Assembly: GCF_014851805.1 (NCBI RefSeq)
Contig: NZ_JACVAK010000001.1
Location: 930,001 to 994,000, forward strand
DNA: 64,000 bases
Direction: 5' to 3'
Source: Pseudoxanthomonas sp. PXM02
GTDB lineage: Bacteria; Pseudomonadota; Gammaproteobacteria; Xanthomonadales; Xanthomonadaceae
Under the pieces are notes generated by a model. That model saw only the letters and a list, made by a program, of their open reading frames with translations, had not been told where the DNA came from and searched no databases. The translations under genes and the position numbers were made by a program. Numbering within the stretch: position 1 is the stretch's first letter; each line of letters opens with the position of its first letter. Positions 44,003-55,172 of this stretch are shown here, one piece after another.

Positions 44003-46171
44003 TTACTTGCCGACGCCCATTTCCTTGAGCAGCTGCGGTGCCGGATAGACCTCCTGCATGATCCAGCGCAGGTAACGACCGTCGACGGCGATCATGCGGG
44101 TCATCTTCGGATCGAACACCCAGTTGGAGCTGACCGACTCCCAATTGCCATCGAAGGCCAGGCCGATCAGCTTGCCGTGTGCGTCCAGGACCGGTGAACC
44201 GGAGTTGCCGCCGGTGATGTCCAGGTTGGACAGGTAGTTCACCGGCACCGAGCCGAGGCGCTTGTCTTCCAGTCCGCCGTAGCGCTTGGCCGCTACTGCG
44301 TCGAGCAGGGCCTTCGGCGAGTCGAACGGATCCTCGCCCGTCTCCTTCGCGACCACGCCTTCCAGCGTAGTGAACGGGGTGTACTCCACGCCGTCCTTCG
44401 GCGCATAGCCCATCACGTTGCCGAAGGTGATGCGCAGCGACAGGTTGGCATCCGGATAGACGAACTCGCCCTGAGTCTTCTTGTAGTCGGCAAGCGCCTG
44501 CAGATAGACCGGACGCGCGGCCAGGTTCTCGCCGGCGCGCGTCTTGCGCTCCTGCTCCAGCTGCAGCAGCGTCGGCATCACCGCGACGGCGTACTGGATG
44601 GCGGGATCCTTGCTGGCCTCGAACGCCTTGCGGTCGGCGGCGAACCATTTCAGACGCTCATCGGTGCTGCCAAGCTGGGTGCCGGCAAGGCGATCCAGCG
44701 CGCGCTTCACCGCAGCAGCGTCGTTGCCGCCGAGCCACGTGTCGATGGCGGCCACGCGCTGGTTCGCCGGCAGCTTGAGGTACTCGTTCAACCAGTACTC
44801 CTGCAACTGGCGGTCCATCGCGGCCACGTAGCGACGCTCGAGCTGCTTCTGCGCGCCTTCGATGGACGGCAGGTCGCGCTCCTGGTAACCGGACTCGCGC
44901 TCGGCGTTCGGCTTTTCGCGCTCGATCGACAGGCGGTACAGCTGAGTGGCGGAACCGACCATCGCGGTGTTGTTGAACATCGCCAGGGCCAGGTCGCGCT
45001 CGCGCGTGGCCTTGTTCTGATCAAGCAGGGCCAGCAGCTTGGCGTGCGCGTCGAGCGCGGGCTGCCCCTTCGTGCCCTGCCCCTTCAGCCACGCCAGCAC
45101 GGCGGCCTCTTCGTGCTGCTTCTGGCCGGCGGCGTCGATGCGTTTGAAGCCTTCCAACTGGCCGTCGTAGTTCTTGCTGGTGTTGTTCCAGCCGGCCATG
45201 GTGTTGGCGTACTTCACCTGGATATCGGCGTTCTTCTTGCCGGCGTCCTGCACCATCGCGATCTGGTTCTTGTAGTGGCGCGCGATGGTCGGATAGGTCC
45301 AGGCGGCGGTGTTGTCGAACTCGGCCGCCAGCGCGTAACGGTTGGTGGACCCCGGATAGCCGGCCACCATCACGAAGTCGCCCTCGCCCAGCGGCTGGTC
45401 GGCGAACTTCAGCCAGTGCTTCGGCTGGTACGGCACGTTGTCCTTCGAGAATGCCGCCGGCTTGCCGTCCTTGCCCACGTAGGCGCGGTAGAACGCGAAG
45501 TCGCCGGTGTGGCGCGGCCACATCCAGTTGTCGATGTCGCCGCCGTACTTGCCCACGCTACCGGGAGGCGCGTACGCCAGGCGGACGTCCTTGATCTCCA
45601 GGTTCTTGAACAGGCGGTAGGTGTTGCCGCCGGAGAAGCTGTACAGGCGGCAGCGGAAACCGGCATCGGCCTCGCAGTCGGCGATCAACTTCTTTTCGAA
45701 CGCTTCCAGCGCCTTGGTCCGTGCCAGCGCGTCATTGCCGGCGGAAGCGATGGCGACCTGTGCTTCCTTGGTCACGTCGGTGATTTCGTCGAGCACGAAC
45801 ACGCGCGCGTTCGGGCCGGCGCTGACTTCATCACTGGTCGACGGCGCGTTGAAGCCGTTCTTGATCAGGTTGTTCTCGGCGGTCGAGTTCAGCTGGATCG
45901 CGCCGTAGGCGCAGTGGTGATTGGTCACCACCAGTCCGTTCGGCGATACGAAGCTGGCGGTGCAACCGCCCAGCGCGACCACCGCACCCATCGGGTCACC
46001 CGTGAGGTTGGCGAGCTGCTGCGGCGACAGCTTCAGTCCGGCCTTCTTCAGCGGCCCGGCGATTTCGGGCAGCTGCTGCGGCACCCACATGCCCTCGCCA
46101 GCGTGGGCGAGTTGGGCGGCGAGCAAGGACAACGGAACCGCGATGGCGGCGGCGAGCAGGTTCGGACGCAT
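44003..46171 (-). CDS. S46 family dipeptidyl peptidase (DPP7 / DAP BII type)
   Basis: 722 residues with a 24-residue signal peptide (MRPNLLAAAI to AHA). Catalytic residues counted in this sequence are His86 (VVTNHHCAYG), Asp224 (RHTGDF) and Ser657 (GGNSGSP), the same numbers I recall for DAP BII of Pseudoxanthomonas mexicana. The residue that decides substrate preference is Gly675 in FDGNW, as in DPP7/DAP BII (hydrophobic P1), not the Arg of DPP11 (acidic P1). It releases dipeptides from the free N-terminus of oligopeptides in the periplasm and so feeds amino-acid catabolism. Divergent from tdh. Confidence 0.95.
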   Translation of the reverse strand: MRPNLLAAAIAVPLSLLAAQLAHAGEGMWVPQQLPEIAGPLKKAGLKLSPQQLANLTGDPMGAVVALGGCTASFVSPNGLVVTNHHCAYGAIQLNSTAENNLIKNGFNAPSTSDEVSAGPNARVFVLDEITDVTKEAQVAIASAGNDALARTKALEAFEKKLIADCEADAGFRCRLYSFSGGNTYRLFKNLEIKDVRLAYAPPGSVGKYGGDIDNWMWPRHTGDFAFYRAYVGKDGKPAAFSKDNVPYQPKHWLKFADQPLGEGDFVMVAGYPGSTNRYALAAEFDNTAAWTYPTIARHYKNQIAMVQDAGKKNADIQVKYANTMAGWNNTSKNYDGQLEGFKRIDAAGQKQHEEAAVLAWLKGQGTKGQPALDAHAKLLALLDQNKATRERDLALAMFNNTAMVGSATQLYRLSIEREKPNAERESGYQERDLPSIEGAQKQLERRYVAAMDRQLQEYWLNEYLKLPANQRVAAIDTWLGGNDAAAVKRALDRLAGTQLGSTDERLKWFAADRKAFEASKDPAIQYAVAVMPTLLQLEQERKTRAGENLAARPVYLQALADYKKTQGEFVYPDANLSLRITFGNVMGYAPKDGVEYTPFTTLEGVVAKETGEDPFDSPKALLDAVAAKRYGGLEDKRLGSVPVNYLSNLDITGGNSGSPVLDAHGKLIGLAFDGNWESVSSNWVFDPKMTRMIAVDGRYLRWIMQEVYPAPQLLKEMGVGK

Positions 46172-46317
46172 GGAAACCCCGGGAACTGGCAGGAAAGTTC
46201 CGATTGTAATGAACCTGTCACGGCAGCCGACCCATGACTTTCGGACTAGGAGGGCGGCTGCCGGGACGTCCAAGCGTGTCAAGGCGCCCTGCAGCAGGGC
46301 ACCACAGAGGCGGGGCG

Positions 46318-46323
46318 TATAAT
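46318..46323 (+). promoter_or_regulatory. Probable -10 hexamer for tdh
   Basis: TATAAT at 46318-46323, 30 bases before the tdh ATG. No good -35 at the expected distance, so the call is tentative. Confidence 0.45.
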
Positions 46324-46353
46324 CCGCGCCCTCATTCCCTGGATCGACGCCCG

Positions 46354-47388
46354 ATGGCACAGACGATGAAGGCGCTGGTGAAGCGCGAGGCCGGCAAAGG
46401 CATCTGGATGGAGGAGCTGCCCGTTCCGCAGCCCGGCCCCAACGAAGTGCTGATCAAGCTGGAGAAGACCGCCATCTGCGGCACCGACCTGCACATCTAC
46501 CTGTGGGACGAGTGGAGCCAGCGCACCATCAAGCCCGGCCTGACCATTGGCCACGAGTTCGTCGGCCGCATCGCGCAGCTGGGTTCCGCCGTCACCGGTT
46601 ACGAGGTCGGCCAGCGCGTGTCCGCCGAGGGCCACATCGTCTGCGGCCATTGCCGCAACTGCCGCGGTGGCCGCCAGCACCTGTGCCCGAACACCGTCGG
46701 CATCGGCGTGAACCGCAACGGCGCTTTCGCCGAGTACATGGTGATGCCGGCCAGCAACCTGTGGCCGATCCCGGACCAGATTCCGTCGGAACTGGCAGCG
46801 TTCTTCGATCCTTACGGCAACGCCGCGCACTGCGCGCTGGAGTTCGACGTGGTCGGCGAGGACGTGCTGATCACCGGCGCAGGCCCGATCGGCATCATCG
46901 CCGCCGGCATCTGCAAGCACATCGGCGCGCGCAACGTGGTGGTCACCGACGTCAACGACTTCCGCCTGAAGCTGGCCGCCGACATGGGCGCCACGCGCGT
47001 GGTCAACGTGGCCAATACGTCGCTGAAGGACGTGATGGCCGACCTGCACATGGAAGGCTTCGACGTGGGCCTGGAGATGAGCGGCAACCCGCGCGCGTTC
47101 AACGACATGCTCGACTGCATGTACCACGGCGGCAAGATCGCGATGCTCGGCATCATGCCCAAGGGCGCCGGCTGCGACTGGGACAAGATCATCTTCAAGG
47201 GCCTCACCGTGCAGGGCATCTACGGCCGCAAGATGTACGAGACCTGGTACAAGATGACGCAGTTGGTGCTGAGCGGTTTCCCGCTGGGCAAGGTGCTGAC
47301 CCACCAACTGCCGATCGACGATTTCCAGAAGGGCTTCGATCTGATGGAACAGGGCAAGGCCGGCAAGGTGGTCTTGAGCTGGAACTGA
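46354..47388 (+). CDS. tdh: L-threonine 3-dehydrogenase
   Basis: 344 residues. Zinc-dependent MDR enzyme oxidising threonine to 2-amino-3-ketobutyrate with NAD+. Catalytic zinc ligands Cys42 in ICGTDLHIY and the HE pair in TIGHEFVG; structural zinc in [16 protein letters not shown]; Rossmann loop [14 protein letters not shown]. coli Tdh-like throughout. The partner kbl lies 6.5 kb downstream in the same orientation, not adjacent as in E. coli. Followed by a strong two-way terminator. Confidence 0.96.
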   Translation: MAQTMKALVKREAGKGIWMEELPVPQPGPNEVLIKLEKTAICGTDLHIYLWDEWSQRTIKPGLTIGHEFVGRIAQLGSAVTGYEVGQRVSAEGHIVCGHCRNCRGGRQHLCPNTVGIGVNRNGAFAEYMVMPASNLWPIPDQIPSELAAFFDPYGNAAHCALEFDVVGEDVLITGAGPIGIIAAGICKHIGARNVVVTDVNDFRLKLAADMGATRVVNVANTSLKDVMADLHMEGFDVGLEMSGNPRAFNDMLDCMYHGGKIAMLGIMPKGAGCDWDKIIFKGLTVQGIYGRKMYETWYKMTQLVLSGFPLGKVLTHQLPIDDFQKGFDLMEQGKAGKVVLSWN

Positions 47389-47403
47389 GCCTGTTACTTC
47401 GCT

Positions 47404-47437
47404 GAAAAAAAGGGCGCCTTGCGGCGCCCTTTTTTTT
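47404..47437. terminator. Bidirectional rho-independent terminator
   Basis: AGGGCGCC, loop TTGC, GGCGCCCT with A7 before and T8 after the stem, between convergent tdh and the TorF porin gene. Works on both strands. Confidence 0.92.
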
Positions 47438-47450
47438 CATGCTCGACGGC

Positions 47451-48209
47451 TCAGGGAACCGCCACGGCGATGGTGAACACTAGGCCCGGCTTGTAGATGT
47501 CCGAGCCACGACGCAGTTCGGACGCATCGGAGCCGAAGGTGTCGTAGTAACCCAGGGTCGCCGTCGCAGGACCAAACCCCTTCGATACCGTGATGGAACC
47601 GTCGTAGAAGTCCGTGCGGCCGTCGCTACCGGCGTCGATCGAGGTATAGCCGGTGCTCGCGCCCAGCGAGAAGCCGGATTCGCCGATGTCGTAGCTGGCA
47701 TTCAAGCCGGCATAGATTTCCTCAGCGCCCGTGTTGCTGTAGTCATCGGCATAAGCCAGGATGCCGCCGACAGTCACTGGGCCGCTCCACGTTACCTTGG
47801 CGATGTACTCGTTGTAATCGATGTCGCCATAACCGCTGGAAGCGCCTTCATAGGTATAGCGATTCACGCCCAGGTCGATGTTCCAACTGTCGTTCAGATC
47901 CTTGTTCCAGCCGACGAAGTAGTCCACTTCGAAATTGGGGCCACGGACACCCAGTTCGGGGCTACCGAAGTCGACGTTGGAACCCCACACGCCGGCATAC
48001 AGACCGAAAGGCGCCGAGTAGCCGAGTCCGGCCTGGAATGCGATCTCATTGTCGGTCTGTGAAACGCCACGGAACACGTAATCGCTGGTCACGGCGAAGC
48101 TGGCGCTGAAGGGGGAAGCTTCTTCTTCTGCTTCCTGGGCGAAGGCCGCCATGGGCAGGGACAGCAGCAGGGCGGTGGCGAGGGCGGTGCAGAGCTTGGC
48201 GGGCGTCAT
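47451..48209 (-). CDS. TorF family putative porin
   Basis: 252 residues; signal peptide MTPAKLCTAL to AFAQ. Matches the Gcw_chp/TorF pattern: FSASFAVTSDYVFRGVSQTDNEIAFQ-type start and amphipathic strands rich in Tyr, Gly and Asp, ending in hydrophobic AVAVP without the usual terminal Phe. AGGAG lies upstream of ATG 48209. Family members are outer-membrane barrels of unknown substrate. Separate from the sulfate cluster upstream on the same strand, though only 174 bases apart. Confidence 0.88.
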   Translation of the reverse strand: MTPAKLCTALATALLLSLPMAAFAQEAEEEASPFSASFAVTSDYVFRGVSQTDNEIAFQAGLGYSAPFGLYAGVWGSNVDFGSPELGVRGPNFEVDYFVGWNKDLNDSWNIDLGVNRYTYEGASSGYGDIDYNEYIAKVTWSGPVTVGGILAYADDYSNTGAEEIYAGLNASYDIGESGFSLGASTGYTSIDAGSDGRTDFYDGSITVSKGFGPATATLGYYDTFGSDASELRRGSDIYKPGLVFTIAVAVP

Positions 48210-48382
48210 CCGGGGTTCTCCTGGGCGGTTGGGGCGTTGGCCGTGAGTTAAACCGTCATCACGACTTCACGGTTTTTTAACTGCGCCCCGATAGTGCGCC
48301 GCACCAATCGCTCGCGTCAAGTGTCGGATCAGCCTTTGTAAAATTGGTTTCTTTTTCAATTAATTCAGCAAGTTATATCGCA

Positions 48383-49450
48383 TCACGCTGGTGCCGACGC
48401 ACCATCCAGGGGAAACCAGCCGAACCGTTTTGGTGCCAAACGCACCGCCTTGCCGGGTGCAGTCGCGTCGCCTTCGCGATCAGCAGGCAGCTCCACATCC
48501 AGCTCGACATCGCTGTCCGTCAGCCGCGCCCGCAGACGCAGACGAGGTCCCGTCCGCTGCGCGCCGATGATCGTTGCCGGCCAAGCCGCGGACGCCGTCG
48601 CATCCACCAGATGCAGGTCCTCCGGCCTGACATAGACCTCGGCCTCGCCCTGCCCCGCCTCGCCGCGCGGCTGCAGCGGGAGTCCCGCGACCTGCAGCGC
48701 GCCGTCGTTCCACTGTGCCGGCACGCGATTCACCGCGCCGACGAACGAGTAGACGAACGGCGACGCCGGCACGTCGTAGGCATCGGCGGGGCTGCCGAGT
48801 TGCTCGATCCGGCCGCGGTTGAGGATGGCGACGCGGTCGGCGAGTTCCAACGCTTCTTCCTGATCGTGGGTCACGAAGATCGTGGTCAATCCGGTGCGGT
48901 CGTGCAGTTCGCGCAGCCAGCGCCGCAGGTCGCGGCGCACCTGCGCATCCAGCGCGCCGAACGGCTCGTCCAGCAGGAGCACGCGTGGCTCGATGGCCAG
49001 CGCCCGCGCCAGCGCCACGCGCTGCCGCTGGCCGCCCGAGAGCTGCGCCGGATAGCGTGCACCGAATCCCTCCAGTTGGACCAGCGAAAGCAGCTCCGAC
49101 ACGCGCGAACGGACCACCGCATCGGGTACACGGTCGCGCCCCTTGCGGACGCGCAGGCCGAACGCGATGTTCTCCTCCACCGTCAGATGGCGGAACAGTG
49201 CGTAGTGCTGGAACACGAAGCCCGCGCGCCGCGCCTGCACGCTGAGGCGGGTGGCGTCCTCGCCATCGAACAGCACGCGCCCGCTGTCCGCATGTTCGAG
49301 GCCGGCGATCACGCGCAACAGCGTGGTCTTGCCCGACCCCGAAGGCCCCAGCAGCGCGAGCAGCTCGCCCTGGCGGATGTCCAGCGACACGTCATCCAGT
49401 GCGGCGAAGCTGCCGAAGCGCTTGCCCAGGTGTTCGATCTTGATGCCCAT
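48383..49450 (-). CDS. cysA: Sulfate/thiosulfate ABC transporter, ATP-binding subunit
   Basis: 355 residues. ABC ATPase with Walker [10 protein letters not shown] (35-43), signature LSGGQRQR, Walker [13 protein letters not shown], switch VTHDQEEA, and a C-terminal TOBE-like regulatory domain ([12 protein letters not shown]). Last gene of the operon sbp-cysT-cysW-cysA on the minus strand, 12 bases after cysW. Confidence 0.95.
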   Translation of the reverse strand: MGIKIEHLGKRFGSFAALDDVSLDIRQGELLALLGPSGSGKTTLLRVIAGLEHADSGRVLFDGEDATRLSVQARRAGFVFQHYALFRHLTVEENIAFGLRVRKGRDRVPDAVVRSRVSELLSLVQLEGFGARYPAQLSGGQRQRVALARALAIEPRVLLLDEPFGALDAQVRRDLRRWLRELHDRTGLTTIFVTHDQEEALELADRVAILNRGRIEQLGSPADAYDVPASPFVYSFVGAVNRVPAQWNDGALQVAGLPLQPRGEAGQGEAEVYVRPEDLHLVDATASAAWPATIIGAQRTGPRLRLRARLTDSDVELDVELPADREGDATAPGKAVRLAPKRFGWFPLDGASAPA

Positions 49451-49462
49451 GAGGTCGTCCTG

Positions 49463-50425
49463 TCAGTGACGGTGGTTGGCAGCCAGCGCTTCGCCGTGGC
49501 GCCATTCCAGCCAGGTCTTCAGTACCAGTGTCAGCAGCGCGGTCAGCGCAAGCAACGAAGCCGCCGCAAAAGCGGCGCTGTACGCGTACTCGTTGTAGAG
49601 AATTTCCACGTGCAGCGGCAGCGTGTTGGTGCGTCCGCGGATATGGCCGGACACGACCGACACCGCACCGAACTCGCCCAATGCGCGCGCACTGCACAGC
49701 AGCACGCCGTACAGCAACGCCCAACGGATGTTCGGCAGCGTCACCCGCCAGAACGTCTGCCAGCCGCTCGCACCCAGGCTGAGTGCGGCCAGCTCTTCAT
49801 CGGTGCCCTGCTGCTCCATCAGCGGCATCAGCTCGCGTGCGATGAACGGGAACGTCACGAAGATCGTCGCCAGCACGATGCCCGGCAGCGCGAAGATGAT
49901 CTTCGGCAACTGCAGGTGCAGTTCGCCGAGTAACGGCAGGGTGAAGTGCCAACCTTCGTCAATCAGCGAATATGCCCAGCCTTGTGCACCAAAGATCAGC
50001 ACGTAGATCAGGCCGGCGACCACCGGCGACACCGCGAATGGCAGATCGATCAGCGTCACCAGCCAGCGTTTGCCGCGGAACTCGTGCTTGCTGACCGCCC
50101 ACGCAGCGGCCACGCCGAAGGCGAGGTTGAGCGGCACGACGATGGCCGTCACCAGCAAGGTCAGCTGTACGGCGGCGAGTGCATCGGTCTCAGTGACAGC
50201 GGAGGCGAACGCCACCCAACCGCCGCGTAGTGCCTCGACGAACACCAGCGCCAACGGCAGCAACAGGAACGACAGCAGGAATCCAAGCGCGCCCAGCACC
50301 AGCAGCACCTGCACCCAAAGCGGTTCGGTGGTGGCGGCATGACGGCGGACGGCAGGACGTTCGTGCACTTCCACGGCGGACGACTCCGGGGGAATGGCGA
50401 TGACGGCGGAGATACTGTCGCCCAT
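49463..50425 (-). CDS. cysW: Sulfate ABC transporter permease CysW
   Basis: 320 residues, six or seven membrane segments; ABC permease EAA loop [23 protein letters not shown] contacts CysA, and the CysW-typical opening [23 protein letters not shown] is present. A 40-residue cytoplasmic N-terminus is longer than in E. coli. The stop of cysT at 50427 is one base upstream of the ATG at 50425, so the genes are coupled. Confidence 0.94.
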   Translation of the reverse strand: MGDSISAVIAIPPESSAVEVHERPAVRRHAATTEPLWVQVLLVLGALGFLLSFLLLPLALVFVEALRGGWVAFASAVTETDALAAVQLTLLVTAIVVPLNLAFGVAAAWAVSKHEFRGKRWLVTLIDLPFAVSPVVAGLIYVLIFGAQGWAYSLIDEGWHFTLPLLGELHLQLPKIIFALPGIVLATIFVTFPFIARELMPLMEQQGTDEELAALSLGASGWQTFWRVTLPNIRWALLYGVLLCSARALGEFGAVSVVSGHIRGRTNTLPLHVEILYNEYAYSAAFAAASLLALTALLTLVLKTWLEWRHGEALAANHRH

Positions 50426-50426
50426 G

Positions 50427-51287
50427 TTAGCCCCCTGCCCGCTTGCCCGTGCGCTGCAGTCGCGCCTGCAGCGTGTTGATCAGCAGCAGCAAGGCGAACG
50501 ACAGCAGCAGCATCGCCGCCGCGATCGCGGTAGCTCCCTCGTAATCGAACTCCTCCAGCTTGATCGTGATCAGCAACGGAGCGATCTCCGACACACCCGG
50601 CAGGTTGCCGGCGATGAAGATCACCGACCCGTATTCGCCCACGCCGCGCGCGAACGCCAGCGCAAAGCCCGCCAGCACGGCCGGCCACAGGGTTGGCAGC
50701 ACCACGTGACGAACGGCTTGCCAGCGGCTTGCACCCAAGGTGGCGGCCGCTTCTTCAAGCTCGGTCTCGATCTCCGCCAGCACGGGCTGCACCACCCGCA
50801 CCACGAACGGCAGGCCGATGAAGACCAATGCTACGGTAATGCCCAGCGGCGTGTAGGCCACCTTGATGCCGGCCGCTTCCAGCCATTGGCCGATCCAGCC
50901 GGTCGGCCCGTACAGCGCCGTCAACGCGATGCCCGCCACGGCGGTCGGCAACGCGAATGGCAGGTCGATCATTGCGTCGAATACACGCTTGCCCGGAAAG
51001 CGGTAGCGCACGAACACCCAGGCCACCAGCGTGCCCATCACGGCATTGAAAGCAGCCGCCGCCAGTGCGGTGCCGAAACTGATGCGCAGCGCCGCCAGCA
51101 CGCGCGGCTCGGTCCAGATCGCCCAGATGCCGGCCGGCCCCAGGCCGCTGGCTTTCGCGAACACGCCCACCAGCGGAATCAAGACAATCAGCCCCAGCCA
51201 GGCCAGCGTATAGCCCAGGCTGAGGCCGAAACCAGGAATGACGCGCCGGGGGCGCGCCTTTCCCGGCCAGGGATTTACTGCCGCCAC
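50427..51287 (-). CDS. cysT: Sulfate ABC transporter permease CysT (CysU)
   Basis: 286 residues with a GTG start at 51287, one base after the sbp stop (51289). Six membrane segments; [24 protein letters not shown] is the CysT signature and [23 protein letters not shown] the EAA loop. Forms the heterodimeric channel with CysW. Only a weak ribosome-binding site, as expected for a coupled start. Confidence 0.94.
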   Translation of the reverse strand: MAAVNPWPGKARPRRVIPGFGLSLGYTLAWLGLIVLIPLVGVFAKASGLGPAGIWAIWTEPRVLAALRISFGTALAAAAFNAVMGTLVAWVFVRYRFPGKRVFDAMIDLPFALPTAVAGIALTALYGPTGWIGQWLEAAGIKVAYTPLGITVALVFIGLPFVVRVVQPVLAEIETELEEAAATLGASRWQAVRHVVLPTLWPAVLAGFALAFARGVGEYGSVIFIAGNLPGVSEIAPLLITIKLEEFDYEGATAIAAAMLLLSFALLLLINTLQARLQRTGKRAGG

Positions 51288-51288
51288 G

Positions 51289-52305
51289 TTACTTCGCCTG
51301 GATCTGGTCGAACACGCCGCCATCCGCGAAGTGCGTGGCCTGCGCCTTCGCCCACGAGCCGAAGACGCCGTTGATCGTCACCAGCTCCAGCTTGGGGAAG
51401 CGCGCGATGTCTTCCGGTGCGGCGTACTGCGGATAGCGCGGACGGTAGTAGTGCTTGGCCGCCAGGCGCTGGCCCGTGGGCGAGTACAGGTACTTCAGGT
51501 AAGCCTGCGCCGCCTCGCGTGTCCCGTGCTTGTCCACGTTGCGGTCGACCAGCGCCACCGGCGGCTCGGCCAGGATCGACAACGACGGCACGACGATGTC
51601 GAACTTGTCCGGCCCCAGTTCCTCGATCGACAGGAAGGCTTCGTTCTCCCACGCCAACAGCACATCGCCGATGCCGCGCTGGACGAAGGTGGTGGTCGAA
51701 CCGCGCGCACCGGTGTCCAGCACGGGCACGTTGCGGAACAGTCCGCGCACGAAATTGCGCGTCTTCGCTTCGTCGCCCTTGAAGATCTTCAACCCGTAAG
51801 CCCATGCCGCCAGATAGTTCCAGCGCGCACCACCGGAGGTCTTCGGGTTCGGCGTGATCACCGAGATACCGGGCTTCACCAGGTCGTGCCAATCGCGGAT
51901 CTTCTTCGGGTTGCCCTTGCGCACCAGGAACACGATCGTCGACGTATACGGCGCGCTGTTCTCCGGCAGGCGCGACTGCCAGTTGGCCGGGAAAAGTCTG
52001 GCACGCTGGGAAATCGAGTCGACGTCGTACGCCAGCGCCAGCGTCACCACGTCGGCTTCGAGGCCATCGATGACCGAACGGGCCTGCTTGCCCGAACCGC
52101 CATGCGAGGTCTCGATGCTGACCTTCTGCCCCTTCGTCTTCTGCCAGTCGGCGGCGAAGGCCGTGTTGAACTCGCGGTAGAACTCGCGCGTCGGATCGTA
52201 CGACACGTTGAGCAGGTTGAGGTCCTTGGCACCGGCCGCAGCGGCGACGGTAAGGCCGAAGGCAAGCAGGGCGTTGCGGATATGGCGTCGGATAGTGGGT
52301 TTCAT
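51289..52305 (-). CDS. sbp: Periplasmic sulfate-binding protein
   Basis: 338 residues from ATG 52305 (GGAGA seven bases upstream); signal peptide ends near AAGAKD. Family motifs [17 protein letters not shown] at the mature start, [23 protein letters not shown] (sulfate loop), [16 protein letters not shown] and [19 protein letters not shown]. It delivers sulfate to CysT/CysW. Preceded by a porin gene 16 bases away. Confidence 0.95.
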   Translation of the reverse strand: MKPTIRRHIRNALLAFGLTVAAAAGAKDLNLLNVSYDPTREFYREFNTAFAADWQKTKGQKVSIETSHGGSGKQARSVIDGLEADVVTLALAYDVDSISQRARLFPANWQSRLPENSAPYTSTIVFLVRKGNPKKIRDWHDLVKPGISVITPNPKTSGGARWNYLAAWAYGLKIFKGDEAKTRNFVRGLFRNVPVLDTGARGSTTTFVQRGIGDVLLAWENEAFLSIEELGPDKFDIVVPSLSILAEPPVALVDRNVDKHGTREAAQAYLKYLYSPTGQRLAAKHYYRPRYPQYAAPEDIARFPKLELVTINGVFGSWAKAQATHFADGGVFDQIQAK

Positions 52306-52321
52306 GGCTTGTCTCCGGGAA

Positions 52322-53776
52322 TCAGAAGGCGACCTGCAGTCGCGAGAACACGGCCTTTTCGTCTTCGCGATCACCGCTCGCGGCGCCGCCCTCGAATTGC
52401 GTATCCAGGTAGTTGAGTACCAGTTTCAGGTTGCTGTTGAGGTACCAGTTGACGCCCAGCGTCCAGGCCTTCGTCCGGCGCGCGGATACCACCGGATCGG
52501 CGAACAGCGGGAAGGCGCCGTCATCGATCTCCAGCTCGCCATAGCGGCCGACCAGTTCCCAGGCACCCCAGTCACCCTTGCCAGGACTGAAGGGCTTGGA
52601 CGGCTTGACGACACCGCGGTAGCTCGCATCCTCGCCGGTCAGCACGTAGCTGGCGGTCGCCTGCCAGGCGGTGTTTTCCAGCTCCGCGGACACAACACCG
52701 ACCTGCAGCTCCTGCTTCGACGCGATGTATTCCGCCAGCAGCCCGAACCCGTTGCGGTAGAAGTAACCCTGCGGCGACCAGCGCGTACGCTTGCCGTCGG
52801 CGGCGACGGCACTGCGATAGTTGAAGAACTGCACCTGGCCCGGCGTCCGATAGCGCGGCAGGATGTTGTTGCCGGTGCCCACGGTGTCGCCGACGCTGCC
52901 ACCGATGCCAAAGCCGAGGCCCGACCAGAAGCCCGCGCTGTCCTTGAACGGTTCGACGAAGAGACGACCGGCGACTTCGAATTCATCGTCCGGATTGGTG
53001 GTCACCGCATCGCGTCCGTCGACCGTGCCATTGAACACGCCGATCGCATAACTGACCTTGCTGCCGGCCAGTTCACCCTGCAGCTGTACGCCGATGTCGC
53101 GGTTCGGCGCCAGTTCGCTGGGCAATGCGCGCTCGATGTCCGACAGTGCGGACGATGACTGCAAGCGTTCCAGGCCGACCGGCGAGGTGAACTTGCCCAG
53201 CCGTACCGTGGCGGCAGGCGAGAACTTCAAGTCGGCGTAGGCATCGACGATGCTGGCGCTGTCGCCGGCGAACTCCGGCGTGAAGCGGAAGCCGATCCAC
53301 TTGCCCAGCGTGCCCTCGATGGTGGGACGCGCCGTGCGCAACAGGAAGGTGTCGTAGGTTCCCGACGGCACGCCGCTGCTGAAGAAGCGCCCATCGCCCT
53401 GCAACAGACCGCGGATCCTGATCTCGTAATCGCCGTTCGCCGACTTCAGCGAGGCGCCCTTGTCGTTCACGGCGACAACCGGTGCTTCCTTGGCCTTGGC
53501 CGCGGTTTCTTCCTGCTGCAGCTCGAGGCGGCGCTCCAGGATGCGCAGGCGCTGGTCCAGATCGCCCAGCGTCGCCGGGCCGGACTCGCCGTCTTCGGTG
53601 GCCACGCTTGCGGGCGCGTCGCCGACGCGACGCTCAAGGGCTTCCAGGCGTTGCAGCAGTTCTTGCACGGTCGGCTGGCTCTGTGCGGATACGGGAACAG
53701 CCAGCGAACAGACCAGCGCGCCCAGGATGGCGACGCCGCTGCCCTTCCGCCTGCCCAGTCCCGAGTGTGTCCGCAT
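52322..53776 (-). CDS. OprP/OprO-type anion-selective porin
   Basis: 484 residues; signal peptide to VSAQS, then a coiled-coil ([16 protein letters not shown] and [18 protein letters not shown]-like heptads, about 35-90) as in OprP-type porins that trimerise, then a barrel ending in RLQVAF, the terminal Phe required for outer-membrane insertion. It is the first gene of the sulfate cluster, 16 bases ahead of sbp, which suggests an outer-membrane path for sulfate or sulfonates instead of phosphate. Confidence 0.9.
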   Translation of the reverse strand: MRTHSGLGRRKGSGVAILGALVCSLAVPVSAQSQPTVQELLQRLEALERRVGDAPASVATEDGESGPATLGDLDQRLRILERRLELQQEETAAKAKEAPVVAVNDKGASLKSANGDYEIRIRGLLQGDGRFFSSGVPSGTYDTFLLRTARPTIEGTLGKWIGFRFTPEFAGDSASIVDAYADLKFSPAATVRLGKFTSPVGLERLQSSSALSDIERALPSELAPNRDIGVQLQGELAGSKVSYAIGVFNGTVDGRDAVTTNPDDEFEVAGRLFVEPFKDSAGFWSGLGFGIGGSVGDTVGTGNNILPRYRTPGQVQFFNYRSAVAADGKRTRWSPQGYFYRNGFGLLAEYIASKQELQVGVVSAELENTAWQATASYVLTGEDASYRGVVKPSKPFSPGKGDWGAWELVGRYGELEIDDGAFPLFADPVVSARRTKAWTLGVNWYLNSNLKLVLNYLDTQFEGGAASGDREDEKAVFSRLQVAF

Positions 53777-53948
53777 GACCGCTTTTCCCCGTGTGAAGGC
53801 CCGTCGTGGGCCGGAAACGCGATGCTGCGTGCGCACATGCGGGCAGGGAAATGACGAAACGGGGCCCGCTTATGCCGTATCCGCATGACGCCGCGGGGGC
53901 CGGATGGGCCGCGGGTAGAATGGCGCCTTTCCCGCTCATCTCCCTGCC

Positions 53949-55148
53949 ATGTCCAACGCGCTGACCGCCCACTACGCCACCACCCTCGACGAGATCCGCG
54001 CCCAGGGCCTGTTCAAGGCCGAGCGGATCATCACCAGCCCGCAGTCGGCGGAGATCACGCTGGCCGACGGGCGGACGGTGCTGAACTTCTGCGCCAACAA
54101 CTACCTGGGCCTGGCCGACCATCCGGACGTCATCGCCGCGGCGAAGGACGCGTTGGACACGCACGGCTTCGGCATGGCGTCGGTGCGTTTCATCTGCGGC
54201 ACCCAGGATTTGCACAAGAAGTTGGAGCAGACGATTGCCGACTTCTTCGGCACCGAAGACACCATCCTCTACGCGGCCTGCTTCGACGCCAACGGCGGCC
54301 TGTTCGAGCCGTTGCTGGGCGAAGATGACGCCATCATCTCCGACGCGTTGAACCACGCCTCGATCATCGACGGCGTGCGCCTGTGCAAGGCCCAGCGTTT
54401 CCGCTACGCCAACTGCGACATGGCCGATCTGGAAAAGCAGTTGCAGGCGGCCGATGCAGCCGGCTGCAAGACCAAGCTGATCACCACCGACGGCGTGTTC
54501 TCGATGGACGGCTTCATCGCCCCGCTGGATGAGATCACCGCGCTGGCGAAGAAATACAACGCGCTGGTGCATATCGACGAATGCCATGCCACCGGCTTCC
54601 TCGGTGCGACCGGCCGAGGCTCGGCCGAGGTGAAGGGCGTGCTGGATCGCATCGACATCATCACCGGTACGCTGGGCAAGGCGATGGGCGGTGCGCTGGG
54701 CGGATTCACCACCGCACGCAGGGAAGTGATCGAACTGCTGCGCCAGCGTTCGCGTCCCTACCTGTTCTCGAACTCGCTGCCGCCGCACGTGGTGGCCGCC
54801 GGCATCAAGGCGTTCGAGATGCTGTCCGCCGCTGGCGACCTGCGCGAACAACTGCAGGAAAACACGCGCTACTTCCGCGAGAAGATGACCGCCGCCGGCT
54901 TCGACATCAAGCCGGGCGTACACCCGATAAGTCCGGTGATGCTGTACGACGCACCGCTGGCGCAACGCTTCGCCGAGCGGCTGCTTGAGGAAGGCATCTA
55001 CGCGATCGGCTTCTTCTTCCCGGTGGTGCCCAAGGAACAGGCGCGCATCCGCACACAGATCAGCGCCGCGCACACGCGCGAACACCTGGACCGCGCAATC
55101 GACGCCTTCATCCGCATCGGCCGCGAACTGGGCGTGATCAAATCCTGA
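53949..55148 (+). CDS. kbl: 2-amino-3-ketobutyrate CoA ligase
   Basis: 399 residues. PLP enzyme cleaving 2-amino-3-ketobutyrate with CoA into glycine and acetyl-CoA, the step after Tdh. Schiff-base Lys244 in [10 protein letters not shown], Asp/His binding block HIDECHATG, and [10 protein letters not shown] near the N-terminus. The Lys position equals that of E. coli Kbl. A TAGAAT -10-like hexamer lies about 30 bases before the ATG. tdh lies 6.5 kb upstream beyond the sulfate genes. Confidence 0.97.
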   Translation: MSNALTAHYATTLDEIRAQGLFKAERIITSPQSAEITLADGRTVLNFCANNYLGLADHPDVIAAAKDALDTHGFGMASVRFICGTQDLHKKLEQTIADFFGTEDTILYAACFDANGGLFEPLLGEDDAIISDALNHASIIDGVRLCKAQRFRYANCDMADLEKQLQAADAAGCKTKLITTDGVFSMDGFIAPLDEITALAKKYNALVHIDECHATGFLGATGRGSAEVKGVLDRIDIITGTLGKAMGGALGGFTTARREVIELLRQRSRPYLFSNSLPPHVVAAGIKAFEMLSAAGDLREQLQENTRYFREKMTAAGFDIKPGVHPISPVMLYDAPLAQRFAERLLEEGIYAIGFFFPVVPKEQARIRTQISAAHTREHLDRAIDAFIRIGRELGVIKS

Positions 55149-55172
55149 TCGCTGCGCCGGCGCGTCCGCGTA

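Noticed and set aside
48250-48275. AAACCGT...ACGGTTT hairpin upstream of the TorF porin gene
   Set aside because: Seven-base-pair stem with a 12-base loop; no T run in the cysA direction and no clear operator partner, so neither a terminator nor an operator call is supported.
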